Shown: positions 40,417-50,674 of the stretch, piece after piece
How positions within the stretch are numbered: the stretch's first letter is position 1
How the letters are laid out: each line of letters starts with the position of its first letter
Assembly (NCBI RefSeq): GCF_004347735.1
Contig: NZ_SLTI01000060.1
Span: 1-64,000, forward strand
Reading direction: 5' to 3'
DNA length: 64,000 bases
DNA from: Sulfuricurvum sp. IAE1
Lineage (GTDB): Bacteria > Campylobacterota > Campylobacteria > Campylobacterales > Sulfurimonadaceae
Position numbers and translations under genes: made by a program
Notes under the pieces: generated by a model
Seen by the model: only the letters and a program-made list of their open reading frames with translations
Told to the model about the DNA's origin: nothing
Database searches by the model: none

Positions 40417-41247
40417 ATGGCGATCAAAACGTATAAACCAACCACCCCGAGCCGTCGTTTCTATACAAACGTCGACAACTCGGACATCACGGCAAAAGCG
40501 TCGGTTCGCTCATTGTTGAAAAAACTTCCTGCCGCTGCGGGTCGTAACAACAACGGTCGTATCACGTCACGCCACAAAGAAGCGGGAGCGAAAAAGCTTT
40601 ACCGTATCATCGATTTCAAGCGTAACAAATTCGGCATCGCCGGTACTGTTGCCGCGATCGAGTACGATCCGTACCGTAACTGCCGCATCGCGCTTGTCAA
40701 CTACGTCGACGGTGAAAAACGCTACATTCTCCAGCCGAAAGGTTTGAATGTCGGTGACGTCATCATGGCAGCCGAAAGCGGACTGGACATCAAATCGGGC
40801 AACGCCATGAAATTGATGAACATTCCCGTCGGTACGACCGTCCACAACGTCGAGCTCAAACCCGGTAAAGGCGGACAGATCGTTCGTTCAGCGGGAACAT
40901 CGGCCCAGATCATGGGACGTGACGGCAAGTATGTATCTCTTCGTCTTCCATCGGGTGAAATGCGCTACGTTCTGGGTGAATGTATGGCAACCATCGGTAT
41001 CGTCGGTAACGAAGAATACATCAATATCGTTCTCGGTAAAGCGGGACGTACACGCCACATGGGTATCCGCCCTCAAACGCGTGGTTCTGCGATGAACCCA
41101 ATCGACCACCCGCACGGTGGTGGTGAAGGTAAAACAAACTCAGGACGTCACCCGGTTACTCCTTGGGGTAAACCGACCAAAGGTGCTAAAACACGTCGTA
41201 AAAAATCGAGCGATAGACTTATTATCTCTCGTCGTAAAAAGGGTTAA
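40417..41247 (+). CDS. rplB: 50S ribosomal protein L2
   Basis: The protein is 276 residues. [33 protein letters not shown] and the C-terminal [20 protein letters not shown] are L2 signatures; the last contains the His needed for peptidyl-transferase activity. It follows rplW by one base. Confidence 0.97.
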   Translation: MAIKTYKPTTPSRRFYTNVDNSDITAKASVRSLLKKLPAAAGRNNNGRITSRHKEAGAKKLYRIIDFKRNKFGIAGTVAAIEYDPYRNCRIALVNYVDGEKRYILQPKGLNVGDVIMAAESGLDIKSGNAMKLMNIPVGTTVHNVELKPGKGGQIVRSAGTSAQIMGRDGKYVSLRLPSGEMRYVLGECMATIGIVGNEEYINIVLGKAGRTRHMGIRPQTRGSAMNPIDHPHGGGEGKTNSGRHPVTPWGKPTKGAKTRRKKSSDRLIISRRKKG

Positions 41248-41250
41248 TCA

Positions 41251-41532
41251 ATGGCTAGATCGGTAAAAAAAGGACCGTTTGTCGACGGACACCTTATGAA
41301 AAAAGTGATTTCTGCCAAAGAGACGAAAAACACTAAACCTATCAAAACCTGGTCACGCCGCAGCGTGATCCTCCCGGAAATGATCGGTTTGACGTTCAAC
41401 GTCCACAATGGCCGTCAGTTTGTACCGGTTTTCGTAACGGAAAACCACATCGGTTACAAACTTGGTGAATTCGCACCAACACGTACGTTCAAGGGCCACA
41501 AAGGTTCTGTACAGAAGAAAATCGGGAAATAA
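41251..41532 (+). CDS. rpsS: 30S ribosomal protein S19
   Basis: The protein is 93 residues. [18 protein letters not shown], then [19 protein letters not shown] and [20 protein letters not shown] identify S19, a protein of the 30S head near the decoding side. Confidence 0.97.
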   Translation: MARSVKKGPFVDGHLMKKVISAKETKNTKPIKTWSRRSVILPEMIGLTFNVHNGRQFVPVFVTENHIGYKLGEFAPTRTFKGHKGSVQKKIGK

Positions 41533-41541
41533 GGAAGAGAT

Positions 41542-41859
41542 ATGGCAAGAGCACTATTAAAATTCGTTCGCGTATCTCCGACTAAATCTCGTTTGATCGC
41601 TCGCGAAGTTCAAGGAATGAATGCTGAACAAGCAATGGCTGCGCTGGAGTTTACTCCGAACAAAGCGGCTAAAATCATCGCCAAAGTAATCGCTTCCGCG
41701 GTTGCCAACAGCGGACAGGAAGCGGAAGATTGCGTTATCAAATCATGCCGCGTCGATGCAGGCCCGGTTTTGAAACGCTTTATGCAGCGTGCTCGCGGTA
41801 GCGCCTCTGGTATCCGCAAACCGACGTCGCACATTTTGGTAGAAGTAGAAGGTAAATAA
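41542..41859 (+). CDS. rplV: 50S ribosomal protein L22
   Basis: The protein is 105 residues, at the short end for L22. [20 protein letters not shown] and [20 protein letters not shown] identify it; the latter is the beta-hairpin reaching the exit tunnel. GGAAGAG lies upstream of the ATG. Confidence 0.96.
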   Translation: MARALLKFVRVSPTKSRLIAREVQGMNAEQAMAALEFTPNKAAKIIAKVIASAVANSGQEAEDCVIKSCRVDAGPVLKRFMQRARGSASGIRKPTSHILVEVEGK

Positions 41860-41861
41860 TT

Positions 41862-42572
41862 ATGGGTCAGAAAGTTAATCCTATCGGACTTCGTCTGGGT
41901 ATCAACCGTAACTGGGAATCTCGCTGGTTCCCGAACTTCAAAACGGCTCCGGTTTCCCTCGGCGAAGACCATAAAATCCGTACATTCTTGAAAAAAGAAC
42001 TCTACTATGCCGGTGTGAGCAACATCGTCATCGAGCGTACCGCGAAACGCCTTCGCGTTACGATCATCGCGGCACGTCCGGGTATCATCATCGGGAAAAA
42101 AGGTTCTGACATCGAAAAGATCAAAGAATCTCTCCAGAACCTGATCGGTAAACCTGTCGCCGTCAACATCAAAGAAGAGAAAAAAGCGCAGGCTTCCGCA
42201 CAGCTCGTTGCGGAAAACGTCGCTACTCAGCTTGAAAAACGGGTTGCGTTCCGCCGTGCGATGAAAAAAGTTATGCAGAATGCACAACGTTCAGGCGCAA
42301 AAGGGATCAAAGTTTCAGTTGCCGGTCGTTTGGGCGGTGCTGAAATCGCACGTACAGAGTGGTATCTTGAAGGTCGCGTACCTCTTCATACTCTCCGTGC
42401 AAAAATCGATTACGGTTTCGCAGAAGCCCACACCACATACGGTGTAATCGGTATCAAAGTATGGATCTTCAAAGGTGAGGTTCTCACCAAAGGGATTCAG
42501 CCAGAAGCAAAAGAATCTAAAGAAGAGCGTGGCGAAGGTGAACAGCGCCGTCCCCGCAGAAAGGCTAAATAA
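41862..42572 (+). CDS. rpsC: 30S ribosomal protein S3
   Basis: The protein is 236 residues. [20 protein letters not shown], the KH domain with [20 protein letters not shown] and the C-terminal [20 protein letters not shown] are S3. A charged tail of Glu, Lys and Arg ends the protein ([20 protein letters not shown]-like), normal for this phylum. Confidence 0.96.
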   Translation: MGQKVNPIGLRLGINRNWESRWFPNFKTAPVSLGEDHKIRTFLKKELYYAGVSNIVIERTAKRLRVTIIAARPGIIIGKKGSDIEKIKESLQNLIGKPVAVNIKEEKKAQASAQLVAENVATQLEKRVAFRRAMKKVMQNAQRSGAKGIKVSVAGRLGGAEIARTEWYLEGRVPLHTLRAKIDYGFAEAHTTYGVIGIKVWIFKGEVLTKGIQPEAKESKEERGEGEQRRPRRKAK

Positions 42573-42574
42573 TC

Positions 42575-43000
42575 ATGTTGATGCCTAAACGTACGAAATA
42601 TCGTAAGCAAATGAAAGGGCGTAACCGCGGTTACGCTACTCGCGGAAACAAACTTGACTTCGGAACCATCGGTTTCAAAGCAACGGAAGCGGGACGTATC
42701 AACTCTCGCCAAATTGAAGCGGCTCGTATCGCGGCTACCCGTCACATTAAACGTAACGGTAAAATCTGGATTCGCGTTTTCCCTGCGAAACCTCTTACTG
42801 CTAAACCACTCGAAGTGCGGATGGGTAAAGGTAAAGGTGGCGTCGATCAGTGGGTCATGAACATCGAACCGGGTCGTATCATTTTTGAAATGGGCGGCGT
42901 TGAAGAGGGCTTGGCGCGTGAAGCGTTGGCACTTGCAATGCAGAAACTCCCATTCAAAACAAAAATTGTTACAGCGGAGATGAGCAATGAAGTATACTGA
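42575..43000 (+). CDS. rplP: 50S ribosomal protein L16
   Basis: The protein is 141 residues. [20 protein letters not shown] and [20 protein letters not shown] identify L16, which sits by the A-site tRNA. The start at 42575 gives the MLMPKRTK opening typical of the family. It overlaps rpmC by 14 bp. Confidence 0.97.
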   Translation: MLMPKRTKYRKQMKGRNRGYATRGNKLDFGTIGFKATEAGRINSRQIEAARIAATRHIKRNGKIWIRVFPAKPLTAKPLEVRMGKGKGGVDQWVMNIEPGRIIFEMGGVEEGLAREALALAMQKLPFKTKIVTAEMSNEVY

Positions 43001-43172
43001 TTTGAACGGTAAAACAGCTGTTGAACTTCAAGGGATGCTCAAAGAGAAAAAAATTGAGCTCTTTACTTTGAAAATCAAGCAAAAAATGATGCAATTGACC
43101 AACACGAGCGAACTTCGTGCTGCGAAAAAAGACATTGCACGCATCAACACTGCGCTCAGCGCGGTGAAGTAA
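42987..43172 (+). CDS. rpmC: 50S ribosomal protein L29
   Basis: The protein is 61 residues: two helices, with [20 protein letters not shown] and [21 protein letters not shown]29 is placed near the tunnel exit next to L23. It starts inside the end of rplP with GGAGATGAGC upstream. Confidence 0.94.
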   Translation: MKYTDLNGKTAVELQGMLKEKKIELFTLKIKQKMMQLTNTSELRAAKKDIARINTALSAVK

Positions 43173-43182
43173 GGGCCAAGCT

Positions 43183-43434
43183 ATGACACATAAACGTGAA
43201 ATTCAAGGTATCGTAGTGAAAAAAGCCGGCGATAAAACAGCGACTATCGTTGTTGAGCGCCGCGTTATGCACCCGCGTTACCACAAAACGGTAAAACGTT
43301 TCAAAAAGTACATGATCCACGATGAAAGCAACCAGCTCAACGTTGGTGACGAAGTGATCGCGATCGAGTGCCGTCCGCTCTCTAAAAGCAAATCATTCCG
43401 TTTCAAATCTCTTGTTAAAGGGGTAGAAGCATGA
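43183..43434 (+). CDS. rpsQ: 30S ribosomal protein S17
   Basis: The protein is 83 residues, an OB-fold. [40 protein letters not shown] and [19 protein letters not shown] are S17 motifs. It overlaps rplN by 4 bp. Confidence 0.96.
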   Translation: MTHKREIQGIVVKKAGDKTATIVVERRVMHPRYHKTVKRFKKYMIHDESNQLNVGDEVIAIECRPLSKSKSFRFKSLVKGVEA

Positions 43435-43799
43435 TCCAGAGTTTTACCCGTCTCGTTGTAGCGGACAACACAGGGGCTAAAGAGCTCATGTGTATCAAGG
43501 TTCTTGGCGGTTCAAAACGCCGTTACGCGACTGTCGGCGATGTTATCATCGCGTCGGTCAAAAAAGCGGCACCGACCGGTAAGATCAAAAGAGGTCAGGT
43601 CGTAACCGCGGTTGTCGTCCGTACGAAAAAAGAGGTTCACCGTGAAAACGGTTCTCTGATCCGTTTCGACGAAAATGCCGCAGTTATCCTGGATAAAAAA
43701 CGTGAGCCGGTCGGAACACGTATTTTCGGACCGGTAAGCCGTGAAGTACGTTATGCCGGTTTCATGAAAATCGTTTCTTTGGCTCCGGAGGTTGTATGA
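43431..43799 (+). CDS. rplN: 50S ribosomal protein L14
   Basis: The protein is 122 residues, the canonical length. [20 protein letters not shown] and [18 protein letters not shown] with [20 protein letters not shown] identify it. Confidence 0.97.
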   Translation: MIQSFTRLVVADNTGAKELMCIKVLGGSKRRYATVGDVIIASVKKAAPTGKIKRGQVVTAVVVRTKKEVHRENGSLIRFDENAAVILDKKREPVGTRIFGPVSREVRYAGFMKIVSLAPEVV

Positions 43800-44029
43800 T
43801 GGCAAAATTTAAATTCAAAAAAGGCGACACTGTTGAAGTGATCGCCGGTGACGACAAAGGTACGAAAGCCGAAGTGCTTCAGGTAATGCCTAAGAAAAAC
43901 AAAGTGATCGTCAAGGGTGTCCGTGTCGCTAAGAAAACGGTTAAACCCAGCGAACAAAATCCACAAGGCGGATTTATCAGCAAAGAGATGCCGATCGATG
44001 CATCGAATGTCCGCAAAGTAGAGGCGTAA
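43799..44029 (+). CDS. rplX: 50S ribosomal protein L24
   Basis: The protein is 76 residues, a short L24. [20 protein letters not shown] is the KOW motif, and [18 protein letters not shown] the C-terminal part. Two ATGs are in tandem (43796 and 43799); the second is preferred because GGAGG is 7 nt away from it and it overlaps the rplN stop by one base. Confidence 0.93.
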   Translation: MAKFKFKKGDTVEVIAGDDKGTKAEVLQVMPKKNKVIVKGVRVAKKTVKPSEQNPQGGFISKEMPIDASNVRKVEA

Positions 44030-44031
44030 TC

Positions 44032-44577
44032 ATGGCACGTTTGAAAGATAAATATCTGGCTCTTAAGCCTGAGCTTCAAAGCAATCTCGGGATTGCGAAC
44101 GTAATGCAGGTTCCTGCTCTGGAAAAAGTGGTCATTTCTGTCGGTTGTGGTTTCGCCATGAAAGACAACAAACTGATCCAGAACATCCAGGACACGATCA
44201 GCAACATCGCCGGTCAGCGTGCGATGGTCGTCAATGCGCGCAAATCGGTTGCGGGTTTCAAAGTACGTGAAGGGATGCCGGTCGGTGTCAAAGTAACGCT
44301 CCGCGGTGCCCAGATGTACGATTTCATGGACAAACTGATCTCTGTATCTCTTCCCCGTGTTAAAGACTTCCGCGGTATCCCGCGCAACGGCTTTGACGGT
44401 CGCGGAAACTACAACTTCGGTATTAACGAGCAGTTGATTTTCCCGGAAGTAAATTACGATGATATCATGCAGATCCACGGGATGAACATCACCGTCGTGA
44501 CAACTGCGACAAACGACAAAGACGCTTTCAAACTTCTTGAAATGCTCGGTATGCCGTTTGCTAAAGGGAGAGAATAA
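44032..44577 (+). CDS. rplE: 50S ribosomal protein L5
   Basis: The protein is 181 residues. [40 protein letters not shown] and [20 protein letters not shown] are L5 signatures. It binds 5S rRNA. It overlaps rpsZ by one base (TAATG). Confidence 0.97.
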   Translation: MARLKDKYLALKPELQSNLGIANVMQVPALEKVVISVGCGFAMKDNKLIQNIQDTISNIAGQRAMVVNARKSVAGFKVREGMPVGVKVTLRGAQMYDFMDKLISVSLPRVKDFRGIPRNGFDGRGNYNFGINEQLIFPEVNYDDIMQIHGMNITVVTTATNDKDAFKLLEMLGMPFAKGRE

Positions 44578-44762
44578 TGGCTAAAAAGTCAATGATCGCT
44601 AAAGCGAAACGCACACCTAAATTTGCGGTTCGCGCTTACACTCGCTGCCAGATCTGCGGTCGTCCGCACTCTGTAATCAGCGATTTCGGAATTTGTCGCG
44701 TTTGCTTCCGTAAAATGGCAAACGAAGGGTTGATCCCAGGCGTTAGAAAGTCAAGCTGGTAA
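44577..44762 (+). CDS. rpsZ: 30S ribosomal protein S14, zinc-binding type
   Basis: The protein is 61 residues, the short C+ form of S14. Four cysteines in CQIC and CRVC bind zinc ([20 protein letters not shown]). No second, zinc-free S14 was seen in the window. Confidence 0.96.
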   Translation: MAKKSMIAKAKRTPKFAVRAYTRCQICGRPHSVISDFGICRVCFRKMANEGLIPGVRKSSW

Positions 44763-44802
44763 TTCCGGCTTGATACTCCTAATGATTAGATAAGGAAAAA
44801 AA

Positions 44803-45198
44803 ATGATTAATGATTTGATCGCGGATTCGTTGACTCGTATCCGTAATGCGGCGATGCGTCGTTTGGATTCTACAACATTGGTTCATTCTAAAGTTGTAGA
44901 AGCGGTAGTTGCCATTCTGGCAGACAAAGGCTACATCGAGAGCTTCAACGTTGTCGAAGACGGCGTGAAAAAGACGATCAACGTCGTACTCAAATACGAT
45001 GAAAAAGGTCGCACGGTTATCAATGAAGTAAAACGTGTCTCTAAACCGGGACGCCGTATTTACAAAGGCAAAGACGAGTTGAAACGTTTCAAAAACGGTT
45101 ACGGTACGATCATCGTCAGCAGTTCAAAAGGGGTACTTCCTAACGATAAAGCGTATGAGCTTGGCGTCGGCGGCGAAGTCCTTTGTACAATTTGGTAA
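44803..45198 (+). CDS. rpsH: 30S ribosomal protein S8
   Basis: The protein is 131 residues. [20 protein letters not shown] and the C-terminal [20 protein letters not shown] with [10 protein letters not shown] are S8. In many bacteria S8 regulates the spc part of the operon by binding near rplE; no such structure was identified here. A 40-bp gap precedes it. Confidence 0.97.
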   Translation: MINDLIADSLTRIRNAAMRRLDSTTLVHSKVVEAVVAILADKGYIESFNVVEDGVKKTINVVLKYDEKGRTVINEVKRVSKPGRRIYKGKDELKRFKNGYGTIIVSSSKGVLPNDKAYELGVGGEVLCTIW

Positions 45199-45207
45199 GG
45201 AGATAAG

Positions 45208-45744
45208 ATGTCACGTATTGGTAAAAATCCTATTTCTATCCCAAATGATGTCAAAGTAAGTATCGACGGTACTGTTATCACTTTTGCAAAAGGGAACGTT
45301 ACGCAAGTTCTTGATACTCGCGGTAACTGCGGTGTCGCACTTGAAGACAATGCGCTCTCTTTCAGCACCAACTCCGACCATCGTCAGGATCGTGCGTACT
45401 GGGGAACCTACCGCGCGCTTGCTGCGAACATCGTTACCGGTTTGACTGCCGGCTTCGAGAAAAAACTCGAGATCAACGGTGTCGGTTACCGTGCTGCGGT
45501 AAACGGAAGCGTCCTGAACCTGCAACTGGGCTTCAGCCACGATATCAACTACGAAATTCCTGCGGGCATCACGATCGCAGTGGATAAAAACGTTATCAGC
45601 ATCAAAGGTGCCGATAAACAGCAAGTAGGTCAGATCGCTGCTGAGATCCGTTCATTCCGTCCGCCTGAGCCTTACAAAGGTAAAGGTGTTAAATATGCTG
45701 ATGAGACTATCCTGCGTAAAGCCGGTAAGACATCTAAGAAATAA
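45208..45744 (+). CDS. rplF: 50S ribosomal protein L6
   Basis: The protein is 178 residues. [40 protein letters not shown] and the C-terminal [20 protein letters not shown] are L6. Confidence 0.97.
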   Translation: MSRIGKNPISIPNDVKVSIDGTVITFAKGNVTQVLDTRGNCGVALEDNALSFSTNSDHRQDRAYWGTYRALAANIVTGLTAGFEKKLEINGVGYRAAVNGSVLNLQLGFSHDINYEIPAGITIAVDKNVISIKGADKQQVGQIAAEIRSFRPPEPYKGKGVKYADETILRKAGKTSKK

Positions 45745-45755
45745 GGGGCGATGAA

Positions 45756-46112
45756 ATGACAGGTAAAATACTTAAAATCAAAGCGGCAAAACGCGTACAG
45801 CGCAAACGCCGCATCCGCTCTAAAATCGCAGGATGCGCGACACTTCCACGTGTTTCCGTATTCCGCTCAAACCGCTACATCAGCGCGCAAGCGATCAATG
45901 ATGAGCAGGGTGTAACGCTGGCTAGCGTACATTCAAAAACTTTGGGTCTTCGTGCAAACAAAGAAGGGGCTGAAAAAGCGGCCGCAGCGTTTGCTAAAAC
46001 CCTCAAAGACGCCGGAATCAACGAGATTACGTTCGATCGTAACGGTTTCTTGTACCACGGTGTGGTTAAAGCGTTTGCCGAATCGCTTCGCGCAAACGAA
46101 ATCAAGTTTTAA
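45756..46112 (+). CDS. rplR: 50S ribosomal protein L18
   Basis: The protein is 118 residues. RKRRIRSKIAGCATLPRVSV, FRSNRYISAQAINDEQGVTL and ITFDRNGFLYHGVVKAFAES identify L18, the 5S rRNA-binding protein. Confidence 0.96.
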   Translation: MTGKILKIKAAKRVQRKRRIRSKIAGCATLPRVSVFRSNRYISAQAINDEQGVTLASVHSKTLGLRANKEGAEKAAAAFAKTLKDAGINEITFDRNGFLYHGVVKAFAESLRANEIKF

Positions 46113-46121
46113 GGGCTGATG

Positions 46122-46565
46122 ATGCAAGCGATTAACAGAGAAGAATTTGAAGAATCGATCGTAAACATCGGTCGTGTAACAAAAGTTGTAAAAGGTGGAC
46201 GTCGTTTCCGTTTTACCGCTCTTGTTGTTGTCGGTAACAAAAAAGGTACCGTCGGCTACGGAGTCGGTAAAGCCAAAGAGGTTCCCGATGCGATCCGTAA
46301 AGCGGTAGACGAAGCGTTCAAAAATCTGACGGAAGTCAAGATCAAAGGGACGACTATCGCTCACGATATCGAAGTAAAATACAATGCAAGCCGCATTTTG
46401 CTCAAACCGGCATCTGAAGGTACTGGGGTCATCGCCGGTGGCGCGACCCGTCCGGTACTCGAGCTTGCAGGGATCCAGGACATTCTTACGAAGTCTTTGG
46501 GCTCCAACAATCCAAACACCGTGGTACGCGCAACGATTGATGCGCTTTCACGTATCAAAGGGTAA
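46122..46565 (+). CDS. rpsE: 30S ribosomal protein S5
   Basis: The protein is 147 residues from the second of two tandem ATGs (46119, 46122), which has AAGGG at a better distance. [16 protein letters not shown]-type opening, [20 protein letters not shown] and [20 protein letters not shown] are S5. It is shorter than the 166-residue Escherichia coli protein, as is usual in this phylum. Confidence 0.95.
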   Translation: MQAINREEFEESIVNIGRVTKVVKGGRRFRFTALVVVGNKKGTVGYGVGKAKEVPDAIRKAVDEAFKNLTEVKIKGTTIAHDIEVKYNASRILLKPASEGTGVIAGGATRPVLELAGIQDILTKSLGSNNPNTVVRATIDALSRIKG

Positions 46566-46568
46566 GTA

Positions 46569-46967
46569 ATGGCACTCGAAAATCTTACACCTGCTGCGGG
46601 GTCTACCCACAGCAAAAAACGTATCGGACGCGGCCAGGGCAGCGGAAACGGTAAAACGGCCGGTAAAGGTCACAAAGGTCAAAAAGCGCGTAAAGGTTAC
46701 AATGAAAAACGTAACTTCGAGGGTGGACAGCAGCCTCTTGCACGCCGTTTGCCAAAAATCGGGTTTACGTCTAAAATCGTCAAACCATACGTCATCAATG
46801 TCGAGAAAGTGAAAGAAGTAGCCGAACTCGCAGAGATCACGATGGAAACGATCCGCGGCGTACACCGCATGAAAAAATCGGTCACGAGCGTAAAACTTGT
46901 CGGTGCAAGCGCGAAAGACCTGGCATCTAAAATCAAAGACGAAAACGTTACAACAACTGGTAAATAA
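46569..46967 (+). CDS. rplO: 50S ribosomal protein L15
   Basis: The protein is 132 residues. [20 protein letters not shown] followed by [20 protein letters not shown] is the L15 N-terminus. It follows rpsE directly: rpmD (L30), which lies here in most bacteria, is absent, as in Campylobacterota generally. It overlaps secY by one base. Confidence 0.96.
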   Translation: MALENLTPAAGSTHSKKRIGRGQGSGNGKTAGKGHKGQKARKGYNEKRNFEGGQQPLARRLPKIGFTSKIVKPYVINVEKVKEVAELAEITMETIRGVHRMKKSVTSVKLVGASAKDLASKIKDENVTTTGK

Positions 46968-48229
46968 TGAACCAACAGCTTGTAAACAAGATCTTGATAA
47001 CGATCGGTTTTCTCTTCATTTTCCGGTTACTGGCCTATGTGCCGGTTCCGGGTGTTGACACAGCGGTCATTGCATCGTTTTTCGACGAGCATCAGGCTGA
47101 CGCGTTGGGTCTCTTTAACATGTTCAGCGGAAATGCCGTCGAACGCCTCTCTATCATCTCCCTTGGCATTATGCCCTACATTACCGCATCGATCATTATG
47201 GAATTGCTTGCCGCGACTTTCCCGAACCTTGCTCAAATGAAAAAAGAGCGTGACGGTATGGTAAAGTATATGCAGATCATCCGTTATGCTACTATCGCGA
47301 TTACGATCGTTCAGGCGATCGGAGTGAGCATCGGACTGCAAAGCATGACCGGCAAAGACGGCAGCAGCGCCATTCTCGTCGATCATACGACCTTTATGAT
47401 CCTCGCTACGGTTTCGATGCTGGCGGGGACCATGCTCTTGATGTGGATCGGTGAGCAGATTACCCAAAACGGGATCGGAAACGGTGTTTCGCTGATTATT
47501 TTCGCGGGTATCGTTTCGGCCATTCCCAGCGGGATCGGCCAGGCGGTGACAATGGTGAATACGGGAGCGATGAGCTTCCTGACGCTGCTGTTGATCATCG
47601 CGCTGATTTTCGCGACGGTTCTCGTCATTATCTATGTCGAACTTGGCGAACGCCGTATTCCGGTGACGTATGCGAAAAAGACGATGCTGGCCCACCAGAA
47701 CAAACGGGTAATGAACTACATTCCGGTCAAAGTCAACCTTTCGGGCGTCATCCCGGTCATTTTCGCTTCGGCGATTCTGATGTTCCCGATGACGGTGCTC
47801 TCCAGCAGCACCAACCCGACCGTTCAGGGGATCGCGGATTTGCTGAATCCGAACCATTATTTCTTTAACTTCCTGCAGTTCTTGTTTGTCGTTTTCTTTG
47901 CGTTTTTCTACGCATCGATCGTGTTCAACGCCAAAGACATTTCCGAGAACTTGAAACGGCAGGGAGGGTTCATTCCGGGTGTTCGTCCGGGTGAATCGAC
48001 CAAAGAATTTCTGAACGAAACGGCGAGCCGTCTTACCTTTACGGGAGCGATCTATCTCGGTCTCGTGGCAACACTGCCGTGGGTCATCCTCAAGGGGGCG
48101 GGCGTACCGTTCTTTTTCGGCGGTACGGCGGTTCTCATCGTTGTTCAGGTCGCACTTGATACGATGCGTCGCATCGAAGCGCAGATCTACATGAGCCGTT
48201 ATCAGACACTCAGCGCGGTTGGCCTCTAA
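46967..48229 (+). CDS. secY: Preprotein translocase subunit SecY
   Basis: The protein is 420 residues with ten hydrophobic segments. Signatures are FRLLAYVPVPGVDTAVIASF, the plug and TM2 region with LGIMPYITASIIMELL, and the cytoplasmic FIPGVRPGESTKEFLNETAS loop. SecY is the channel of the Sec translocon. Its place after rplO is the standard spc order. Confidence 0.97.
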   Translation: MNQQLVNKILITIGFLFIFRLLAYVPVPGVDTAVIASFFDEHQADALGLFNMFSGNAVERLSIISLGIMPYITASIIMELLAATFPNLAQMKKERDGMVKYMQIIRYATIAITIVQAIGVSIGLQSMTGKDGSSAILVDHTTFMILATVSMLAGTMLLMWIGEQITQNGIGNGVSLIIFAGIVSAIPSGIGQAVTMVNTGAMSFLTLLLIIALIFATVLVIIYVELGERRIPVTYAKKTMLAHQNKRVMNYIPVKVNLSGVIPVIFASAILMFPMTVLSSSTNPTVQGIADLLNPNHYFFNFLQFLFVVFFAFFYASIVFNAKDISENLKRQGGFIPGVRPGESTKEFLNETASRLTFTGAIYLGLVATLPWVILKGAGVPFFFGGTAVLIVVQVALDTMRRIEAQIYMSRYQTLSAVGL

Positions 48230-48231
48230 GC

Positions 48232-48990
48232 ATGGCGATTGCGCTGCGAAAAAACGACGAACTCATAAAATTGCGTGCGGCGAACCAAATCGTCGGCGCG
48301 ACTTTGGAACTTTTGGCCCAACATACCAAACCCGGAGTCACCCTTAAAGAACTGGATGCCATGGCGGAGGAGTATATCCGCAGCCAGGGTGCCACCCCCT
48401 CTTTCAAGGGCCTTTACGGTTTCCCCAATGCCGTCTGCATCTCTGTCAACGAAGTGATTATCCACGGAATTCCCAGCGACTATACCCTCAAAGAAGGGGA
48501 TATCGTAGGATTTGACGTGGGGACCCAAAAAGAGGGATACTTTGGAGACGGTGCCGTTTCGGTCGGTGTCGGAACCATCAGCAAAGAAGACGAAGCGTTG
48601 ATTGCGTGCGCGAAAGATTCTCTCTACCACGCCATCGACATTATCCGTGAGGGGATGCGATTTAAAGAACTCTCGCATGAGATCGAAAAATTCATTCTCG
48701 GGCGGGGATTCGTCCCTTTGCGCGGATTTTGCGGACACGGGATCGGAAAAAAACCCCATGAAGAACCGGAAATCCCCAATTACCTGGACGGACCCAACCC
48801 AAAGTCGGGCCCAAAGATCAAAAACGGAATGGTGTTTTGCATCGAACCGATGATCTGTCACAGGGAAGGGACTTCCAAGATTCTTTCCAACGGATGGGAT
48901 GTAGTCAGTACGGACGGGCTGAGAGGCTCCCATTATGAGCATACGGTTGCGATTATCAACGGTAGAGCTGAAATATTATCAATCGCGTAA
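48232..48990 (+). CDS. map: Methionine aminopeptidase, type I
   Basis: The protein is 252 residues. [20 protein letters not shown], the metal ligand Asp in [20 protein letters not shown] (two Asp), [16 protein letters not shown] (His) and CIEPMICH (Glu) make up the five-ligand dimetal site. It removes the N-terminal Met from nascent chains. It follows secY by 2 bp. Confidence 0.96.
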   Translation: MAIALRKNDELIKLRAANQIVGATLELLAQHTKPGVTLKELDAMAEEYIRSQGATPSFKGLYGFPNAVCISVNEVIIHGIPSDYTLKEGDIVGFDVGTQKEGYFGDGAVSVGVGTISKEDEALIACAKDSLYHAIDIIREGMRFKELSHEIEKFILGRGFVPLRGFCGHGIGKKPHEEPEIPNYLDGPNPKSGPKIKNGMVFCIEPMICHREGTSKILSNGWDVVSTDGLRGSHYEHTVAIINGRAEILSIA

Positions 48991-49000
48991 AGGAAATAAG

Positions 49001-49219
49001 ATGGCAAAAGATGATGTCATTGAAGTAGACGGAAAGATCATTGAGGCGCTACCGAACGCAACGTTTCGGGTAGAACTGGCGAACGGGCATGTGATTTTGT
49101 GCCATATTGCCGGAAAAATGCGGATGCACTACATCAAGATTCTTCCGGGAGACACGGTAAAAATCGAATTGACCCCTTACAGTCTTGATAAAGGGCGCAT
49201 CACTTACCGCTACAAATAA
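49001..49219 (+). CDS. infA: Translation initiation factor IF-1
   Basis: The protein is 72 residues, an OB-fold. [20 protein letters not shown] and [20 protein letters not shown] are IF-1 motifs. The ATG at 49001 has AAGGAAAT upstream; the reading frame is open earlier within map. The alpha-operon genes (rpmJ, rpsM, rpsK, rpsD, rpoA, rplQ) that usually follow are not here. Confidence 0.97.
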   Translation: MAKDDVIEVDGKIIEALPNATFRVELANGHVILCHIAGKMRMHYIKILPGDTVKIELTPYSLDKGRITYRYK

Positions 49220-49259
49220 TACGCCCTGCATCGCAGGTGCGTAACTCTCCCGATTTCAC

Positions 49260-49265
49260 TATAAT
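49260..49265 (+). promoter_or_regulatory. -10 box upstream of upp
   Basis: TATAAT lies 27 bp before the upp start. A weak hairpin CCTGC-ATC-GCAGG (49225-49237) precedes it and may help to end transcription from the ribosomal operon. No clear -35 was seen. Confidence 0.5.
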
Positions 49266-49292
49266 TACGCATATCGAACCAAAAGAGAACCG

Positions 49293-49913
49293 ATGTGCAC
49301 CAACCCTCAAACCCCCCTACTAACCACCCTGGTCAATACGCTGCGCGATGTCAGCCTGACACCGTTCGTTTTCCGCCATACGGTCAAGGAGATTACGAAA
49401 ATCCTTTTGAACGAAGCGCTTAGGAGTACCCCGACGGTGAGGAAAACGCTTCACAGCTGGAGAGGGGATGAGGAAATGGAGTTTATCGACGAATCGTCGC
49501 TGGTCATTGTCTCGGTATTACGGGCCGCGCTCCCGATGCACGAGGCGATTATCGAAACGCTGACGAGTGCCGAATCGGGCTTTTTAGGGATCAAGCGCGA
49601 TGAAGAGACGCACGAAAGCCGGCTGTATTACGACCGTTTGAGAGAGTGCAGCGGGAAAACGGTGATTCTGGTCGATACGATGGTCGCAACCGGTGGATCG
49701 CTTTGCGATGCGATCGCCATGGCAAAAGCAAAAGGGGCTGAAAAAATCATCACCCTGCACGTCATCGGATCGCCCGAGGGGATAGCGCGGGTAGAATCCG
49801 CACACGGCGATGTCGAGATGTTTATTGCCCAAATCGACCGGGGACTGGATGAGAATAAATTTATCGTGCCCGGGCTCGGAGATGCGGGCGACCGGGCTTA
49901 CAATACACTTTAA
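49293..49913 (+). CDS. upp: Uracil phosphoribosyltransferase
   Basis: The protein is 206 residues. LRDVSLTPFVFRHTVKEITK, VSVLRAALPMHEAIIE and the PRPP-binding VILVDTMVATGGSLCDAIAM, then VPGLGDAGDRAYNTL at the C-terminus, identify the uracil salvage enzyme (uracil + PRPP to UMP). It has its own promoter after the ribosomal operon. Confidence 0.94.
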   Translation: MCTNPQTPLLTTLVNTLRDVSLTPFVFRHTVKEITKILLNEALRSTPTVRKTLHSWRGDEEMEFIDESSLVIVSVLRAALPMHEAIIETLTSAESGFLGIKRDEETHESRLYYDRLRECSGKTVILVDTMVATGGSLCDAIAMAKAKGAEKIITLHVIGSPEGIARVESAHGDVEMFIAQIDRGLDENKFIVPGLGDAGDRAYNTL

Positions 49914-49924
49914 CAAGGAATCGG

Positions 49925-50602
49925 ATGCATAGAAATATCGGGGCGATGATCGTTATGGCCCTATTCATCACATTGTCGGCGGCCGAAAACGTCACCGAGA
50001 ACGCAAAGGTGCGCGAATCGTTTTGGCAAATCTATACCAATGCGCTGCGCGAAGAGAAAACGGCCCAGTTTCAGGTGGGAGTGATGTACGAACGGGGAAT
50101 CGCGGTGGACAAGAATGAGACGCGCGCGGCTTCCTGGTATGAAAAAGCGGCATTGCAGGGATATGTCGACGCGCAGTACAATCTGGCCCTGATGTACGCA
50201 TCGGGTCGGGGCGTTCCCAAAAATCTCGATCATTCGATGCTGTGGCTCTCCAAGGCGGCCAAACAGGGGGATCGCGAAGCGCGAAAGTTGCTGCTTGAGA
50301 TCATTGACGGAAAACACGACGATCCCGGCCCGCAAAAAGCCGGTGAATCGACCGGAGCCGTTACGGAAGTATCCGAAGGGGAGATCGAAACGATCCGGCC
50401 GGTGACGATCGTCACCAAAGAGGGGGCAGAGGTGTGTTCATCAAGCGGGGAATGTCGGATTTATCGGAGCAAAACGGTTTTTACCTCGACCGCAAAGCGG
50501 GGAAATACGTATAAAATCAGCGGTATCGCGACCAAGAAAGGGTGGAAAGCCTATGGCCTGGAGGGATGGATTGACGAAGCGCATGTGGACGTCCGCCCTT
50601 AA
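49925..50602 (+). CDS. Sel1-repeat protein with signal peptide and C-terminal SH3-like region
   Basis: The protein is 225 residues. A short signal sequence (IGAMIVMALFITLSAAE) precedes two or three Sel1 repeats (AQFQVGVMYERGIAVDKNET, AQYNLALMYASGRGVPKNLD), each about 36 residues. A linker follows, and the tail VFTSTAKRGNTYKISGIATK with KGWKAYGLEGWIDEAHV resembles a bacterial SH3 fold, often a cell-wall binding module. It is probably periplasmic, possibly a lipid-free scaffold. It is 11 bp after upp, so it may be co-transcribed. The partner is unknown. Confidence 0.75.
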   Translation: MHRNIGAMIVMALFITLSAAENVTENAKVRESFWQIYTNALREEKTAQFQVGVMYERGIAVDKNETRAASWYEKAALQGYVDAQYNLALMYASGRGVPKNLDHSMLWLSKAAKQGDREARKLLLEIIDGKHDDPGPQKAGESTGAVTEVSEGEIETIRPVTIVTKEGAEVCSSSGECRIYRSKTVFTSTAKRGNTYKISGIATKKGWKAYGLEGWIDEAHVDVRP

Positions 50603-50630
50603 AAGCCATCACAAAGTTCTTACAAAAAGA

Positions 50631-50636
50631 TATAAT
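50631..50636 (+). promoter_or_regulatory. -10 box upstream of the coiled-coil gene
   Basis: TATAAT lies 39 bp before the start at 50675, in an AT-rich gap after the Sel1 gene. No clear -35 was found. Confidence 0.45.
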
Positions 50637-50674
50637 AAGATTTTATAACGGGAAGCGGGAGCCTTACGGTACGA

